From Pseudomonas faucium (lineage in GTDB: Bacteria > Pseudomonadota > Gammaproteobacteria > Pseudomonadales > Pseudomonadaceae), in NCBI RefSeq assembly GCF_021602585.1, contig NZ_BQIP01000012.1, forward strand, positions 1-64,000: 64,000 bases of DNA, read 5' to 3'. Of this stretch, positions 8,287 through 18,079 are shown one piece after another. The notes under the pieces were generated by a model, which was not told the DNA's origin, searched no databases, and saw nothing but the letters and a program-made list of their open reading frames with translations. Made by a program: the position numbers and the translations under genes. Position 1 is the stretch's first letter, and every line of letters begins with the position of its first letter.

Positions 8287-11091
8287 TCAGACTGTAAGTA
8301 TCAAGCAGTCGCGCGTTTGCGCCTCTCTGTCCTCACCCTCTGGCACGCCAAAGTCGAATACCAACTTATGTTGATTGCCTTGCTGATCAATCAGCTCGAC
8401 GTGGATGGCGCTTCGCAGGTGAGCTTGGTAAGGCAGCCGGGTCGAATAATCATCCCAGAACTGCATGGCGTCGGTACGGCGCAAGCTGATCATCAACTCA
8501 CCCGCTCTGGCCCCATAAGCAGGGTCGATCAACGGCAGTTCGTGCTCGCGCTCATAGGCCATCCGATACAGCAGGCCATCCATGTACAACCTAAGGTGGT
8601 CAGCCTCTGGCTCATTCAACGGCATGAACTGCAGGCCCGTGTAACTGCAATAATGATCATTCAGCTGCTCGGACGCCCAACGCAGCATGCTTCTATTGGC
8701 CCCCGGCGCCATGATCATGCTGATAAACTTGAGCGGCTGGCCATTGTTGAGGGCATGCGTGAGCCGCCAATAGTCCATCGTATTGTCGACGTAAATAAAC
8801 TCATCACCTTCTACCGGTGACCTGTCTGACGCCGCGGCGATACGTGTACGGCTGAATCCATACTGTTCCCGGACATAATTCGGCACCGTTCTGCCCGTCA
8901 CCTCTACCTTGCCGTCGGACGAACCATTTGAGTAATGCCAGGTACCGGTCTCGGCACTCTGGATACCTGCATAAATTTCAAGTGTCGTCGCTTCCCGAGT
9001 ATGAACAAAGAAGCGGATACGCCGTTCATTCATTGTCATCGCCGGTGCGGCAACGGTTTGAGTTGGCAAGGGAGGATCAACCTTGTTCCGGGCGCGGCTG
9101 ACAGCCCAGCTAAACCCGGACTCGACGCTGATACCTTCCTCGTCAGCACTCAGGAATGGAAACTCATTGTCTGCCCCTTCCACCCTGAACTGTAACGTGG
9201 CCAATTCAGCGTCCGAAATTTCAACGGGCTGCCCGCCAACATCGCTCGCCTCCACCCTCACTTCGATCTCGACCTGCTGCCAGCCGTTGGCGTAACAGGC
9301 GCTACCCCCAATCACGCGCAGCTCGAAAGTGGCCAGATTGGTCCAGCTGACTTTGCTCGCCAACGATTCGCTCTGCTGGACGAATTCCACCATGGCATAG
9401 CCGGTGCGGTCATCGCCGTCATCGGCCATGATCACGCAAACAGGCAGCGTCGAAGCTTCAGGGGGGGTGTAGACACCGGTTTGTGGGTCGATTTCGCCCT
9501 CACCGAAAATCTCCCAGCTGATCGGACGGGTGGAATTGCTGACACTGAACCCGACCGGGCTCCCTGAATACAGCTGCCCGACATGGCCAGGCTCGATGAC
9601 CAGGTCGGCCGCCCAAGCGATGACCACCACAGAACACAGGGTGCTCGCGCCACTGCTCCTGTCGGTTACCCGAATGTGTTGAACGCGAATGGAAGGCAAA
9701 GGACTGTCAGGCCGGGCAGGCATGAACGTCGCTCTACCACCGCCCTGATCAGTCAGGATACCCAGGGCCTCGTCGACTAGCTGCCATTCCAGCACGCCAC
9801 CCTCGACACTTTGGGCACGCAGTTCAATGGCGCTCTGGCCCTCGACCCAACTTGCCACGCGCGGGGCAACACTCACCGGGCGCGCCTCCTCCACCAGCAA
9901 AGCGTGCCGCACACCCTCCCCAGCCTCTGCACTGACCACTACCAATTGCTGATCCTGGGCAAAACCGCCAGCGCCCCGAGCCGTGTAGGTGCTGCCCTGG
10001 AATGCCCCCGACGCCGCTGGACGCAACAGATTGCGCGCTTGCCAGCTTACCGGGCCAGATGCACCCTTGAGCTTGAAGTCCTGCTGCTGCGCCGCCATGA
10101 CTCTGGAAATTGCAGGTTCGACCGCAACGCTTTTCTCCCCGGGCTGCCAGGCGCCGAAAATAATCCAGTCCAGGGGCTTTTGCGCATCGTTGGCCGAGAA
10201 CACATGACCACTGCCCAGCCGGATAGCGCGCAGGACATCGGTCGGCCCACCAGCGCGAAGGGGCTCGATGGTCGGATCGAGAATCAAGGCTCCCGGCATG
10301 CCGGTGGCTTCTTCAGGAATGGGATACGGGAAATCGAATGCTGGGTCGGGTTGCCCACCCACACTCAAATCGACGCCCAACTTCATGAACACCAGGAGTG
10401 CACCGTCGCCCTCGCGGCCCTTACCGGGGTCGCCAGCCCAAGGTGCCGCCTGGGTGCGCAGCAGCATGCGTTCAGGGCTCAAGGGCGCGTAGTCGCGCAT
10501 GTCGAAGCGCACGAGCCTGTAGCTACGCCGGTATTCAGGCACGTAGCCAAACGTCTCCTGCAGCACGCGGCCAAGCGCGCGGTTGGCGTACTCGGTCGAC
10601 CCCAGGTTGGTCGTCACCTCTTCCATGGTGCCCAAATCCAGCACCACGGAGGCAAAGCGATGGGTCGAGCCTTGCTCCAGGCGCAGGCTTGCTTGCGCCT
10701 GCACCCAATAGCCCATTCCCTCACTGATGGAAAAACTCTCGACAACCCGCGCAGGGCGAGCGACTTGCTTGACCGAACGCATGAAGTCGCCTGCGATTAC
10801 ATTCAGGCGCACCGTCACATCTACCGACGACAGTCGAGTTTTGACGAAGCTGATTTGCGGCTCGCCAAATATCACCCCTTGAAGCGAAACCGAAACTTGT
10901 GCACTTTCGTCCAACTCGGCTTCGAGCATGATCGGCTCGACGAAAGTCCGCTCACCCAGCGCTTCGAGAAACTGCTCGCGAAGTTCGATGTTCAAAAGCG
11001 CTCGCTCAAGTGCGAGCACGCCTCCCCAGCCGTGGCGGACCGTGCCCTTTTTCAGTAACTCGAGCAGTGCTAGTTTGGAATGGCTGGCCAT
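8287..11091 (-). CDS. P47/OrfX-like N-terminal protein with Ig modules (934 aa)
   Basis: No signal peptide. The first 30 residues carry HGWGGVLALERALLNIEL, like the GWD-x-V...N-x-L opening of clostridial P47/OrfX2 TULIP proteins. A later LRTQAAP...GDGALLVFMKL segment parallels IRTHAAP...GDGAVVLFVAM in the paralogues at 11093 and 13698. Residues from about 340 to 570 contain three Ig-like modules, the last with the GVYTPP turn. The C-terminal third (about 330 residues) is unique and unrecognised. The ATG has AGGAG at 7 bases and sits one base past the stop of the upstream gene, implying translational coupling. It is followed 57 bases later by the truncated Rhs. The role is unknown; the fold suggestion is by analogy. 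Confidence 0.72.
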   Translation of the reverse strand: MASHSKLALLELLKKGTVRHGWGGVLALERALLNIELREQFLEALGERTFVEPIMLEAELDESAQVSVSLQGVIFGEPQISFVKTRLSSVDVTVRLNVIAGDFMRSVKQVARPARVVESFSISEGMGYWVQAQASLRLEQGSTHRFASVVLDLGTMEEVTTNLGSTEYANRALGRVLQETFGYVPEYRRSYRLVRFDMRDYAPLSPERMLLRTQAAPWAGDPGKGREGDGALLVFMKLGVDLSVGGQPDPAFDFPYPIPEEATGMPGALILDPTIEPLRAGGPTDVLRAIRLGSGHVFSANDAQKPLDWIIFGAWQPGEKSVAVEPAISRVMAAQQQDFKLKGASGPVSWQARNLLRPAASGAFQGSTYTARGAGGFAQDQQLVVVSAEAGEGVRHALLVEEARPVSVAPRVASWVEGQSAIELRAQSVEGGVLEWQLVDEALGILTDQGGGRATFMPARPDSPLPSIRVQHIRVTDRSSGASTLCSVVVIAWAADLVIEPGHVGQLYSGSPVGFSVSNSTRPISWEIFGEGEIDPQTGVYTPPEASTLPVCVIMADDGDDRTGYAMVEFVQQSESLASKVSWTNLATFELRVIGGSACYANGWQQVEIEVRVEASDVGGQPVEISDAELATLQFRVEGADNEFPFLSADEEGISVESGFSWAVSRARNKVDPPLPTQTVAAPAMTMNERRIRFFVHTREATTLEIYAGIQSAETGTWHYSNGSSDGKVEVTGRTVPNYVREQYGFSRTRIAAASDRSPVEGDEFIYVDNTMDYWRLTHALNNGQPLKFISMIMAPGANRSMLRWASEQLNDHYCSYTGLQFMPLNEPEADHLRLYMDGLLYRMAYEREHELPLIDPAYGARAGELMISLRRTDAMQFWDDYSTRLPYQAHLRSAIHVELIDQQGNQHKLVFDFGVPEGEDREAQTRDCLILTV

Positions 11092-11092
11092 G

Positions 11093-13525
11093 TCATTGCT
11101 CCTGTTGAGCGCCAAGCAACGCCACAAAGCGCTGGTTGGAAACGAAGGGAATCGGGATGATCATGAACGCGAAACGGTCTGAACTTTCGCCGTCGTCATA
11201 GAATGCAGAAACAACCGCGTACTGCTCGACACTGCCTGCTTGAGGGGTGTACACACCGTTGACGAAGGTGCCATCGCCTTTGTATTTGTGCCAATGCGTG
11301 TCTGCAGCAGGCACTTCTTCCTTGGAATTCGACCGGGTCGTTCTGTAGAAGGTAAGTTTCACCCCCTCGCCCTGCGCACTCGCCTCCAGCCAATAACTGC
11401 CACTTTGGTTATTGGTCACCAGCACATCGATCGTGCGCGTGCCGCCTGCTGCGGTTGAAACTTGAACTTCAGTGAGCCGAGACCCGTAGTAGTTCAATGG
11501 GTCACCTGAAGCAGGCTCGGGCAAGGTCGTGGCGGCGGTAAACTTGTAACCATCCTGCATGGTCGGGTCTTTGTCCGGGTCCGGCGCAATTGCACCCAGG
11601 TTCGCGTCCTTGAGGGCCCAGCTCAGCGCTGCACCTTCCACTTCGCCTGCCACCAGGGAGTGTTGGCTGCCCAACGGAACCACTACCACCGAGGGGTAAA
11701 CCGAAACACTGCTTTCAACCAGGCTGACCATGGCTTTGCTGACCTTGTCGCCACGCTGGGCAGTGACGACGACACGGCGGAAACCCGCAGCGCGCAACGA
11801 CTCGGCGCTAGGTGCCGTGTACAAGCCGGTGAAGGTATCGATGCTGCCCGGTGAGCCCCCATCGTCATCAACATTGGCGACCGACCAGTTGGTATCCCCC
11901 AGCAACGAAGGCGTGAACTGCAGGCGACCGCCGCCGGCAACGACAACTTCGACCGGTTCGATGACCAGATCGGTACGCTCCGGTGACAAGTGGCCGAGGA
12001 CGGTCAGATCGGCCGGCAGATTAAGACTCTCGGGGGTGACGACATTGTCGCCTCGGAACAACAGGTTGTTCAGGCGAAATGCATCGAGCGTTGCACCGAC
12101 TGAGCGCAGTGGGGTGACTAGCTCTTGTGCGAAACGCTGCAGTTTTTCACGCTCGAAATCCAAGCGCTCTTCAAGAAGCTTCCTTTGAGTGCTCGTTCCG
12201 TTGAATTCAACAATCTCCATTCCACCCTGTACATTCTCACGCTCATAAACCAAATCAATGACAGGCTTATCCTGTTCATTGGTAACGACAAATTTGAAAA
12301 AGACCTCAATCGTCAAACTCCATTGGATCCTGCCGCTGCTAAGGTACCAACCATCGCCGGGGTGTTCTCGCATCCCTTGTTCGCTATTGTTGTATTGCAC
12401 GTCTGGCTTGAACTCAAATACCAGATTATTACCAGATACATGGAAGCGCATGGGCTTGTTGCCCGCAAACTGCATACTCCATCGCGGCAGCCGAGTAAAA
12501 GACAATGTATTTTCTACATTAATCTCATGCGCAAACTCGCCCGCCGTGGCTATCAGTTGCCGGTGACGTGACCCTGGAACTTCGCGGTCTTCGAACCGCG
12601 CATTCTTCACCCATTCCACATCCTTGACGGCAGGCACAAGCACCTTATTCCAAATAAGGTCTTGCGCCAGAATCAAGTTGCTGGAGAAGTTTTCACTGGA
12701 CGCAGGCAACATGTACAACATGTCTGCATCGTCAGCCGGGTAGGTACCGTTCGGGCTATCTTTCATGGCGACGAACAGCACCACGGCGCCATCGCCGTAG
12801 GCTTGTGTACCCCGCACGTTGGCATCGGGCGCCGCGTGAGTACGAATACCAAAACGCTCTGGATGCAATACCGAATCTTCGCTGTCCCTGAGCTCACTGA
12901 GCTGCAGCCGCGTAAGCTCAGGCCCCCATTTGCCCATCAGCTCGCCCAGGTGAGCGCCGAGTTTGAGGCGTTCGAACTCGGTCTCCACGCCGGTAAACCG
13001 ATACACGATGTCAGGCTTGCCATCACCGTCTTCGTCCATGAACAGCTCCAGCACCACCGCGCCGTCTTCACCGACACTGCCCGCTGCCGTCGCCAGCTTC
13101 GAATCAAAGATCAACGAAGGCCCGACCACCGCATTGAGGGTGGACAACCGGGTAACCACCTTGACCGACTGGCCGTCATGATAGGACTCGTTCAATTGCA
13201 GTTGCTTGCCGCCGACCATGCGCATGGTCACGCTGGCCTTGGACAACGCGATGGAGGCTGCTTCAAAGGACAGCCGTGGTTTATCCAAGGTCAAGCCAAG
13301 CAAGGCATGCTTGATACCTTCCGCCACATCGATTTCGGAATCCTCGAAAACCGGGAAGCTTTTGTCGGTGCCGAGCCGGTCGATGTACTCCTGCATCAGC
13401 AGGACATTAGTTTTGTAGCGGTCAAAAACCACCAGCGCATCCCAGCCAAACGTCCAGGGTTTTTCACCCATTCTTCTGAGATACTCTTCAAGCGACAAGG
13501 CTTGAGGAAAGATCGCGTTATTCAT
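11093..13525 (-). CDS. P47-like TULIP-Ig protein, copy A (810 aa)
   Basis: Residues 1-512 resemble clostridial P47: an N-terminal W-TFGWDALVVFDRYKTN motif, and near 290-310 an N-LILAQDLIWNKVLVPA helix that closely parallels the P47 segment preceding its second half. From about 520 there are three Ig-like modules with TGLYTAPS and NGVYTPQ turns, ending MIIPIPF. The open frame extends 13 codons upstream, but MNNAIF has AAGGAG 7 bases before it and matches copy B. Copy B (13698) is almost identical outside residues about 312-512. P47 proteins are TULIP-fold proteins of botulinum orfX clusters, and similar genes have been noted near Tc toxin loci. Ligand and role here are unknown. Confidence 0.75.
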   Translation of the reverse strand: MNNAIFPQALSLEEYLRRMGEKPWTFGWDALVVFDRYKTNVLLMQEYIDRLGTDKSFPVFEDSEIDVAEGIKHALLGLTLDKPRLSFEAASIALSKASVTMRMVGGKQLQLNESYHDGQSVKVVTRLSTLNAVVGPSLIFDSKLATAAGSVGEDGAVVLELFMDEDGDGKPDIVYRFTGVETEFERLKLGAHLGELMGKWGPELTRLQLSELRDSEDSVLHPERFGIRTHAAPDANVRGTQAYGDGAVVLFVAMKDSPNGTYPADDADMLYMLPASSENFSSNLILAQDLIWNKVLVPAVKDVEWVKNARFEDREVPGSRHRQLIATAGEFAHEINVENTLSFTRLPRWSMQFAGNKPMRFHVSGNNLVFEFKPDVQYNNSEQGMREHPGDGWYLSSGRIQWSLTIEVFFKFVVTNEQDKPVIDLVYERENVQGGMEIVEFNGTSTQRKLLEERLDFEREKLQRFAQELVTPLRSVGATLDAFRLNNLLFRGDNVVTPESLNLPADLTVLGHLSPERTDLVIEPVEVVVAGGGRLQFTPSLLGDTNWSVANVDDDGGSPGSIDTFTGLYTAPSAESLRAAGFRRVVVTAQRGDKVSKAMVSLVESSVSVYPSVVVVPLGSQHSLVAGEVEGAALSWALKDANLGAIAPDPDKDPTMQDGYKFTAATTLPEPASGDPLNYYGSRLTEVQVSTAAGGTRTIDVLVTNNQSGSYWLEASAQGEGVKLTFYRTTRSNSKEEVPAADTHWHKYKGDGTFVNGVYTPQAGSVEQYAVVSAFYDDGESSDRFAFMIIPIPFVSNQRFVALLGAQQEQ

Positions 13526-13697
13526 ATACCTGCTCCTTGATACAGAGTTAACCCGCTTGTTCACTTCTGCACTCTTGAGTGTTACGCAACATCAAAAATT
13601 AATGGGACAGCGCTCAGCGCTGCCCGCTGGATTGCGAGCACACCGCCCTCCATGAAAAATCTGCGCCCGGCTTCAATACCTCGATTGCTGGAAACGC

Positions 13698-16124
13698 TTA
13701 TTGAGCGCCAAGCAACGCCACAAAGTGCTGGCTGGAAACGAAGGGAATCGGGATGATCATGTACGCGAAACGGTCTGTACTTTCGCCGTCGTCATAGAAT
13801 GCAGAAACAACCGCATACTGCTCGACACTGCCTGCGTGAGGGGTGTACACACCGTTGACGAAGGTGCCATCGCCTTTGTATTTGTGCCAATGCGTGTCTG
13901 CAGCAGGCACTTCTTCCTTGGGATTCGATCGGGTCGTTCTGTAGAAGGTAAGTTTCACACCCTCGCCCTGCGCACTCGCCTCCAGCCAATAACTGCCACT
14001 TCGGTTATTGATGACCAGCACATCGATCGTGCGTGTGCCGCCTGCTGCGGTTGAAACTTGAACTTCAGTGAGCCGAGACCCGTAGTAGTTCAATGGGTCA
14101 CCTGAAGCAGGCTCGGGCAAGGTCGTGGCGGCGGTAAACTTGTAACCATCCTGCATGGTCGGGTCTTTGTCCGGGTCCGGCGCAATTGCACCCAGGTTCG
14201 CGTCCTTGAGGGCCCAGCTCAGTGCGGCACCCTCCACTTCGCCTGCCACCAGGGAGTGTTGGCTGCCCAGCTCAACCACCACCACCGAGGGGTAGACTGA
14301 AACACTGCTTTCAACCAGGCTGACCATGGCTTTGCTGACCTTGTCGCCACGCTGGGCAGTGACGACGACACGGCGGAAACCCGCAGCGCGCAACGACTCG
14401 GCGCTAGGTGCCGTGTACAAGCCGGTGAAGGTATCGATGCTGCCCGGTGAGCCCCCATCGTCATCAACATTGGCGACCGACCAGTTGGTATCCCCCAGCA
14501 ACGAAGGCGTGAACTGCAGGCGACCGCCGCCGGCAACGACAACTTCGACCGGTTCGATGACCAGATCGGTACGCTCCGGTGACAAGTGGCCTAGCACCGT
14601 CAGGTCACCTGGCAGATTGAGAATATCGGGTGTGACAACATGATCGCCCCTGAACAACAGGTTATTCAGGCGGAACGCATCCAACGTAGCGCCAATCGTT
14701 CTAAGTGGCGTCACAATTTTTTCCAGCGGCTCTTGCAACCACGCTTTATAAACGTTCAGGTGAGTCCGAATCCACTCCTGCCCATTCGCATCTGCATCGG
14801 TTTCATGAATTTCCCAGTTGCTATAGGCCACGTCCTCATCAAATACCAACTTGATGACCGGATTATCGCCCTGCGCTTCAACGACAAAACGAAAAGCCAG
14901 CTCGATACGTATATCTATCTTGATGACAGCGTACCGGTGGTACCACGGATCGTCCGAACTATCATCTTTCAGTGAGAGCGTGGAATCGATGTAGAGTGGG
15001 TCCGGCTTGAATTCGAATCTCACCCCATCGCCGGCAACATAAAAGCGCATCGGCTTGTCGCCGTCAAACCGGAAGCTAAACGCCGGAAGTTCATACTTAC
15101 GCATTGGAAATTCGATGAAGATATTCGCCCCGAGCGTACCCGCTGTTGCCACCAGCTGCCGATGACGTGACCCTGGAATTTCGCGGTCTTCGAACCGCGC
15201 ATCCTTCACCCATTCCACATCCTTGATGGCAGGCACAAGCACCTTATTCCAAATAAGGTCTTGCGCCAGAATCAAGTTGCTGGAGAAGTTTTCAGTGGAC
15301 GCAGGCAACATGTACAACATGTCTGCATCGTCAGCCGGGTAGGTACCGTTCGGGCTATCTTTCATGGCGACGAACAGCACCACGGCGCCATCGCCGTAGG
15401 CTTGTGTACCCCGCACGTTGGCACCCGGTGCCGCGTGAGTACGAATACCAAAACGCTCTGGATGCAATACCGAATCTTCGCTGTCCCTGAGTTCACTGAG
15501 CTGCAGCCGCGTAAGCTCAGGCCCCCATTTGCCCATCAGCTCGCCCAGGTGAGCGCCGAGTTTGAGGCGTTCGAACTCGGTCTCCACGCCGGTAAACCGA
15601 TACACGATGTCAGGCTTGCCATCACCGTCTTCGTCCATGAACAGCTCCAGCACCACCGCGCCGTCTTCACCGACACTGCCCGCTGCCGTCGCCAGCTTCG
15701 AATCAAAGATCAACGAAGGCCCGACCACCGCATTGAGGGTGGACAACCGGGTAACCACCTTGACCGGCTGGCCGTCATGATAGGACTCGTTCAATTGCAG
15801 TTGCTTGCCGCCGACCATGCGCATGGTCACGCTGGCCTTGGACAACGCGATGGAGGCTGCTTCAAAGGACAGCCGTGGTTTATCCAAGGTCAAGCCAAGC
15901 AAGGCATGCTTGATACCTTCCGCCACATCGATTTCGGAATCCTCGAAAACCGGGAAGCTTTTGTCGGTGCCGAGCCGGTCGATGTACTCCTGCATCAGCA
16001 GGACATTAGTTTTGTAGCGGTCAAAAACCACCAGCGCATCCCAGCCAAACGTCCAGGGTTTTTCACCCATTCTTCTGAGATACTCTTCAAGCGACAAGGC
16101 TTGAGGAAAGATCGCGTTGTTCAT
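13698..16124 (-). CDS. P47-like TULIP-Ig protein, copy B (808 aa)
   Basis: Tandem copy of the gene at 11093. The first 310 and last 295 residues differ from copy A at only a few positions, while residues about 315-511 have diverged strongly yet still align in pattern (KPMRF-V-G---FEFKPD, FRFVV, NPVI-LV). Start MNNAIF has AAGGA 8 bases upstream; the earlier Met of the open frame is not conserved in context. The 172 bases separating it from copy A contain duplicated leader sequence, as expected for a tandem duplication of gene plus leader. Same presumed function as copy A, possibly with different ligand or partner specificity set by the variable block. Confidence 0.75.
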   Translation of the reverse strand: MNNAIFPQALSLEEYLRRMGEKPWTFGWDALVVFDRYKTNVLLMQEYIDRLGTDKSFPVFEDSEIDVAEGIKHALLGLTLDKPRLSFEAASIALSKASVTMRMVGGKQLQLNESYHDGQPVKVVTRLSTLNAVVGPSLIFDSKLATAAGSVGEDGAVVLELFMDEDGDGKPDIVYRFTGVETEFERLKLGAHLGELMGKWGPELTRLQLSELRDSEDSVLHPERFGIRTHAAPGANVRGTQAYGDGAVVLFVAMKDSPNGTYPADDADMLYMLPASTENFSSNLILAQDLIWNKVLVPAIKDVEWVKDARFEDREIPGSRHRQLVATAGTLGANIFIEFPMRKYELPAFSFRFDGDKPMRFYVAGDGVRFEFKPDPLYIDSTLSLKDDSSDDPWYHRYAVIKIDIRIELAFRFVVEAQGDNPVIKLVFDEDVAYSNWEIHETDADANGQEWIRTHLNVYKAWLQEPLEKIVTPLRTIGATLDAFRLNNLLFRGDHVVTPDILNLPGDLTVLGHLSPERTDLVIEPVEVVVAGGGRLQFTPSLLGDTNWSVANVDDDGGSPGSIDTFTGLYTAPSAESLRAAGFRRVVVTAQRGDKVSKAMVSLVESSVSVYPSVVVVELGSQHSLVAGEVEGAALSWALKDANLGAIAPDPDKDPTMQDGYKFTAATTLPEPASGDPLNYYGSRLTEVQVSTAAGGTRTIDVLVINNRSGSYWLEASAQGEGVKLTFYRTTRSNPKEEVPAADTHWHKYKGDGTFVNGVYTPHAGSVEQYAVVSAFYDDGESTDRFAYMIIPIPFVSSQHFVALLGAQ

Positions 16125-16171
16125 ATCCGTGGTCCTTGAGACAGAATTCAATTCGCTTGTTCATGTCGGCG

Positions 16172-18001
16172 TTATAGAGTTTTACGCGGCGTCAAATTCA
16201 ACGTTGGAAGCCGGTGCCAGCTGTCCCCGAGGTCGTAACTGACTTCGCCGATTACCGTGTACTGCTTGTTGTCGGTCATCTGCCCGTACACCGTCCTGGA
16301 CAACCATTGCTCGACCCTTGCGTTCGCGAACTCCGTGGCAGTGATAGGCAGCTTGTTTCGAAGCACGCCGCTCGCCAGGTCATCAATACGAATGGTGAAC
16401 AACTGCCCAGGCGCTGCGAACGACCACAGGCTCGTCCCCGTGATCCTCAGCTGTGCACCATTGGCGACCAGCTTGCTGTTCCTCAAGTCGCCATTGGGTT
16501 CCGCTTGTACGCAAGCGAGCGTAGGGTTCGGTGCCAGGGGAAGGACCCGCAGGTTGACAGCTGCCGACTCGGCGACCGGGATGCCCTGGTCGTCGACAAT
16601 CTTGTAGAACACCGGGAAGCGCCTGCCTTCGACGTCTCCTGCTTGATGCATGTTGGCCGCTACAACTCCAGGATCGACTTTGTAGCGCCGCCCCGTACCA
16701 GGCTCTGGCTCGCTGATCACCTGCTGGCCACCTTTGGGGTAACCCGCCCAATGGACTTCGATACGCTCACCCGGGCGCAGGTCAAAGTCCGGCACGTTCA
16801 CATACGCGCCCTGAGTGGCGTTGAGCGCGTTGAGCACCATTTTGCTCGGGCCATCCTCCGTAGCCCTGTCCACGACGGGGGCAACGAGGTTGCGCGGCGC
16901 CGCCACCGCCACGGTCAAGGTTTCGGACGTCAATGCCTGGCCGGCGCGGGCGTATTGATAGAACAGCTTGTTGTCCCCGGTCCGTAGCACCTGCGGGCCA
17001 ATCCTGAACACCATTTCCGAGGCATCCAGGCTGCTGGCGTCCATCCGCGCGGTGTTAAGCAAGGTGTCTGGGGTACCTGCCTCCTGCCAATGCACCATCA
17101 CGTAATCACCGGCTTGCATATCGGCATAGGCAGGCACGCGGACCGTGACACCGGTGGGGTACTTGCCCGGGTCCAGCGGGTCGCCTGTGTAGCCATCCAC
17201 GCTCGCCAAGGGCAGCAAGTCAGTGGGGCTGGGGGCTGTGGTGATGCGGAACACTTGTACGGGTGAGTCGAAGGGGCTGCCGTCAAGCTCGATCTGGTAA
17301 TGCATCTCGGCCCAGCCTTCGCGAATCGGCGTGAAGGTGGATCTACTCACAGGCCATAGCAACGGCAAGCCAAAGTTTTGCTCGGTTACGTCATGGAACT
17401 CGCTCACCGGCGTTTGCTCCGCGCCATCTCTGTTGAAACGGCGGATCACCAGTTCGACCCGGTCGCCTACCTGCATGGCTTGGTAAGGCGGGGCCTGCAT
17501 CAACACACCTTCGGTTTCAAGCTCGCTCCAGTTGATCTCCCGATCGTGGGATTCGCGACCCTGAGCCACCGCCAGCGTTTCCGCCCGCCCTGAGCGATCA
17601 CCCAAGCCCAGGAAACACATCAGACGCAGGGAATCAGGGGTCGAATCATCTTGGCTATTGAGCTTGTAGGAGCAAAAGGCCCACCCCCCCTTGAACGGCT
17701 CGACCGCCGCGTTTCGAACGATCAGTTCAAGCCCGATATCAGGGTCATAATCTGCCGGGACCTCAGCCGCTGCGCCCAGCTCATCGAAAGGCGTACCATC
17801 TGCGCCCACCGCTCGCCAGACCAAATAAACCTCCTCCCCATATTGAAGGGCGGGGTTTTTTACCAGCACTTGCAAGTCTTGGCCTTGCAGGGCGTCAACG
17901 TCGATTTCTCCGTATTGGTTTCTAAGTGGAATCTCGGGAAAGGGATCATGATTCAACTGATCTGATACCGGTGCACCGCTATGTCTGCTTCGAGGGGCCA
18001 T
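16172..18001 (-). CDS. Ladder of about five Ig-like repeats (609 aa)
   Basis: First gene of the minus-strand operon. It has about five repeats of 100-120 residues. Several share the theme 'V-x-VP-Y/F-x-x-x-x-x-G-D/E-x-V-x-V-x-W' (VRVPAYADMQAGDYVMVHW, VNVPDFDLRPGERIEVHW, LMQAPPYQAMQVGDRVELV). There is no signal peptide, membrane helix or LPXTG-like signal, so it is probably cytoplasmic before any special export. The ATG has AGGAG at 7 bases. The stop lies 47 bases before copy B, indicating co-transcription. It is likely a structural or scaffold component accompanying the P47-like and Rhs proteins. I cannot name a characterised homologue. Confidence 0.68.
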   Translation of the reverse strand: MAPRSRHSGAPVSDQLNHDPFPEIPLRNQYGEIDVDALQGQDLQVLVKNPALQYGEEVYLVWRAVGADGTPFDELGAAAEVPADYDPDIGLELIVRNAAVEPFKGGWAFCSYKLNSQDDSTPDSLRLMCFLGLGDRSGRAETLAVAQGRESHDREINWSELETEGVLMQAPPYQAMQVGDRVELVIRRFNRDGAEQTPVSEFHDVTEQNFGLPLLWPVSRSTFTPIREGWAEMHYQIELDGSPFDSPVQVFRITTAPSPTDLLPLASVDGYTGDPLDPGKYPTGVTVRVPAYADMQAGDYVMVHWQEAGTPDTLLNTARMDASSLDASEMVFRIGPQVLRTGDNKLFYQYARAGQALTSETLTVAVAAPRNLVAPVVDRATEDGPSKMVLNALNATQGAYVNVPDFDLRPGERIEVHWAGYPKGGQQVISEPEPGTGRRYKVDPGVVAANMHQAGDVEGRRFPVFYKIVDDQGIPVAESAAVNLRVLPLAPNPTLACVQAEPNGDLRNSKLVANGAQLRITGTSLWSFAAPGQLFTIRIDDLASGVLRNKLPITATEFANARVEQWLSRTVYGQMTDNKQYTVIGEVSYDLGDSWHRLPTLNLTPRKTL

Positions 18002-18062
18002 TCGCCTGCTCCTGGTCGGGCGTTGATGGCGATATTTCTACTGTGATTGTCAGCAACTGCCT

Positions 18063-18079
18063 ACTGGTAGAAATGACAG
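18063..18079 (-). promoter_or_regulatory. Candidate regulator site in divergent island promoter
   Basis: Read on the minus strand the sequence is CTGTCATTTCTACCAGT, a 15-of-17 match to 2041-2057. It lies about 60 bases upstream of the minus-strand operon start at 18001 and 142 bases upstream of the plus-strand gene at 18221, so one site could serve both. Inference from similarity only. Confidence 0.35.
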
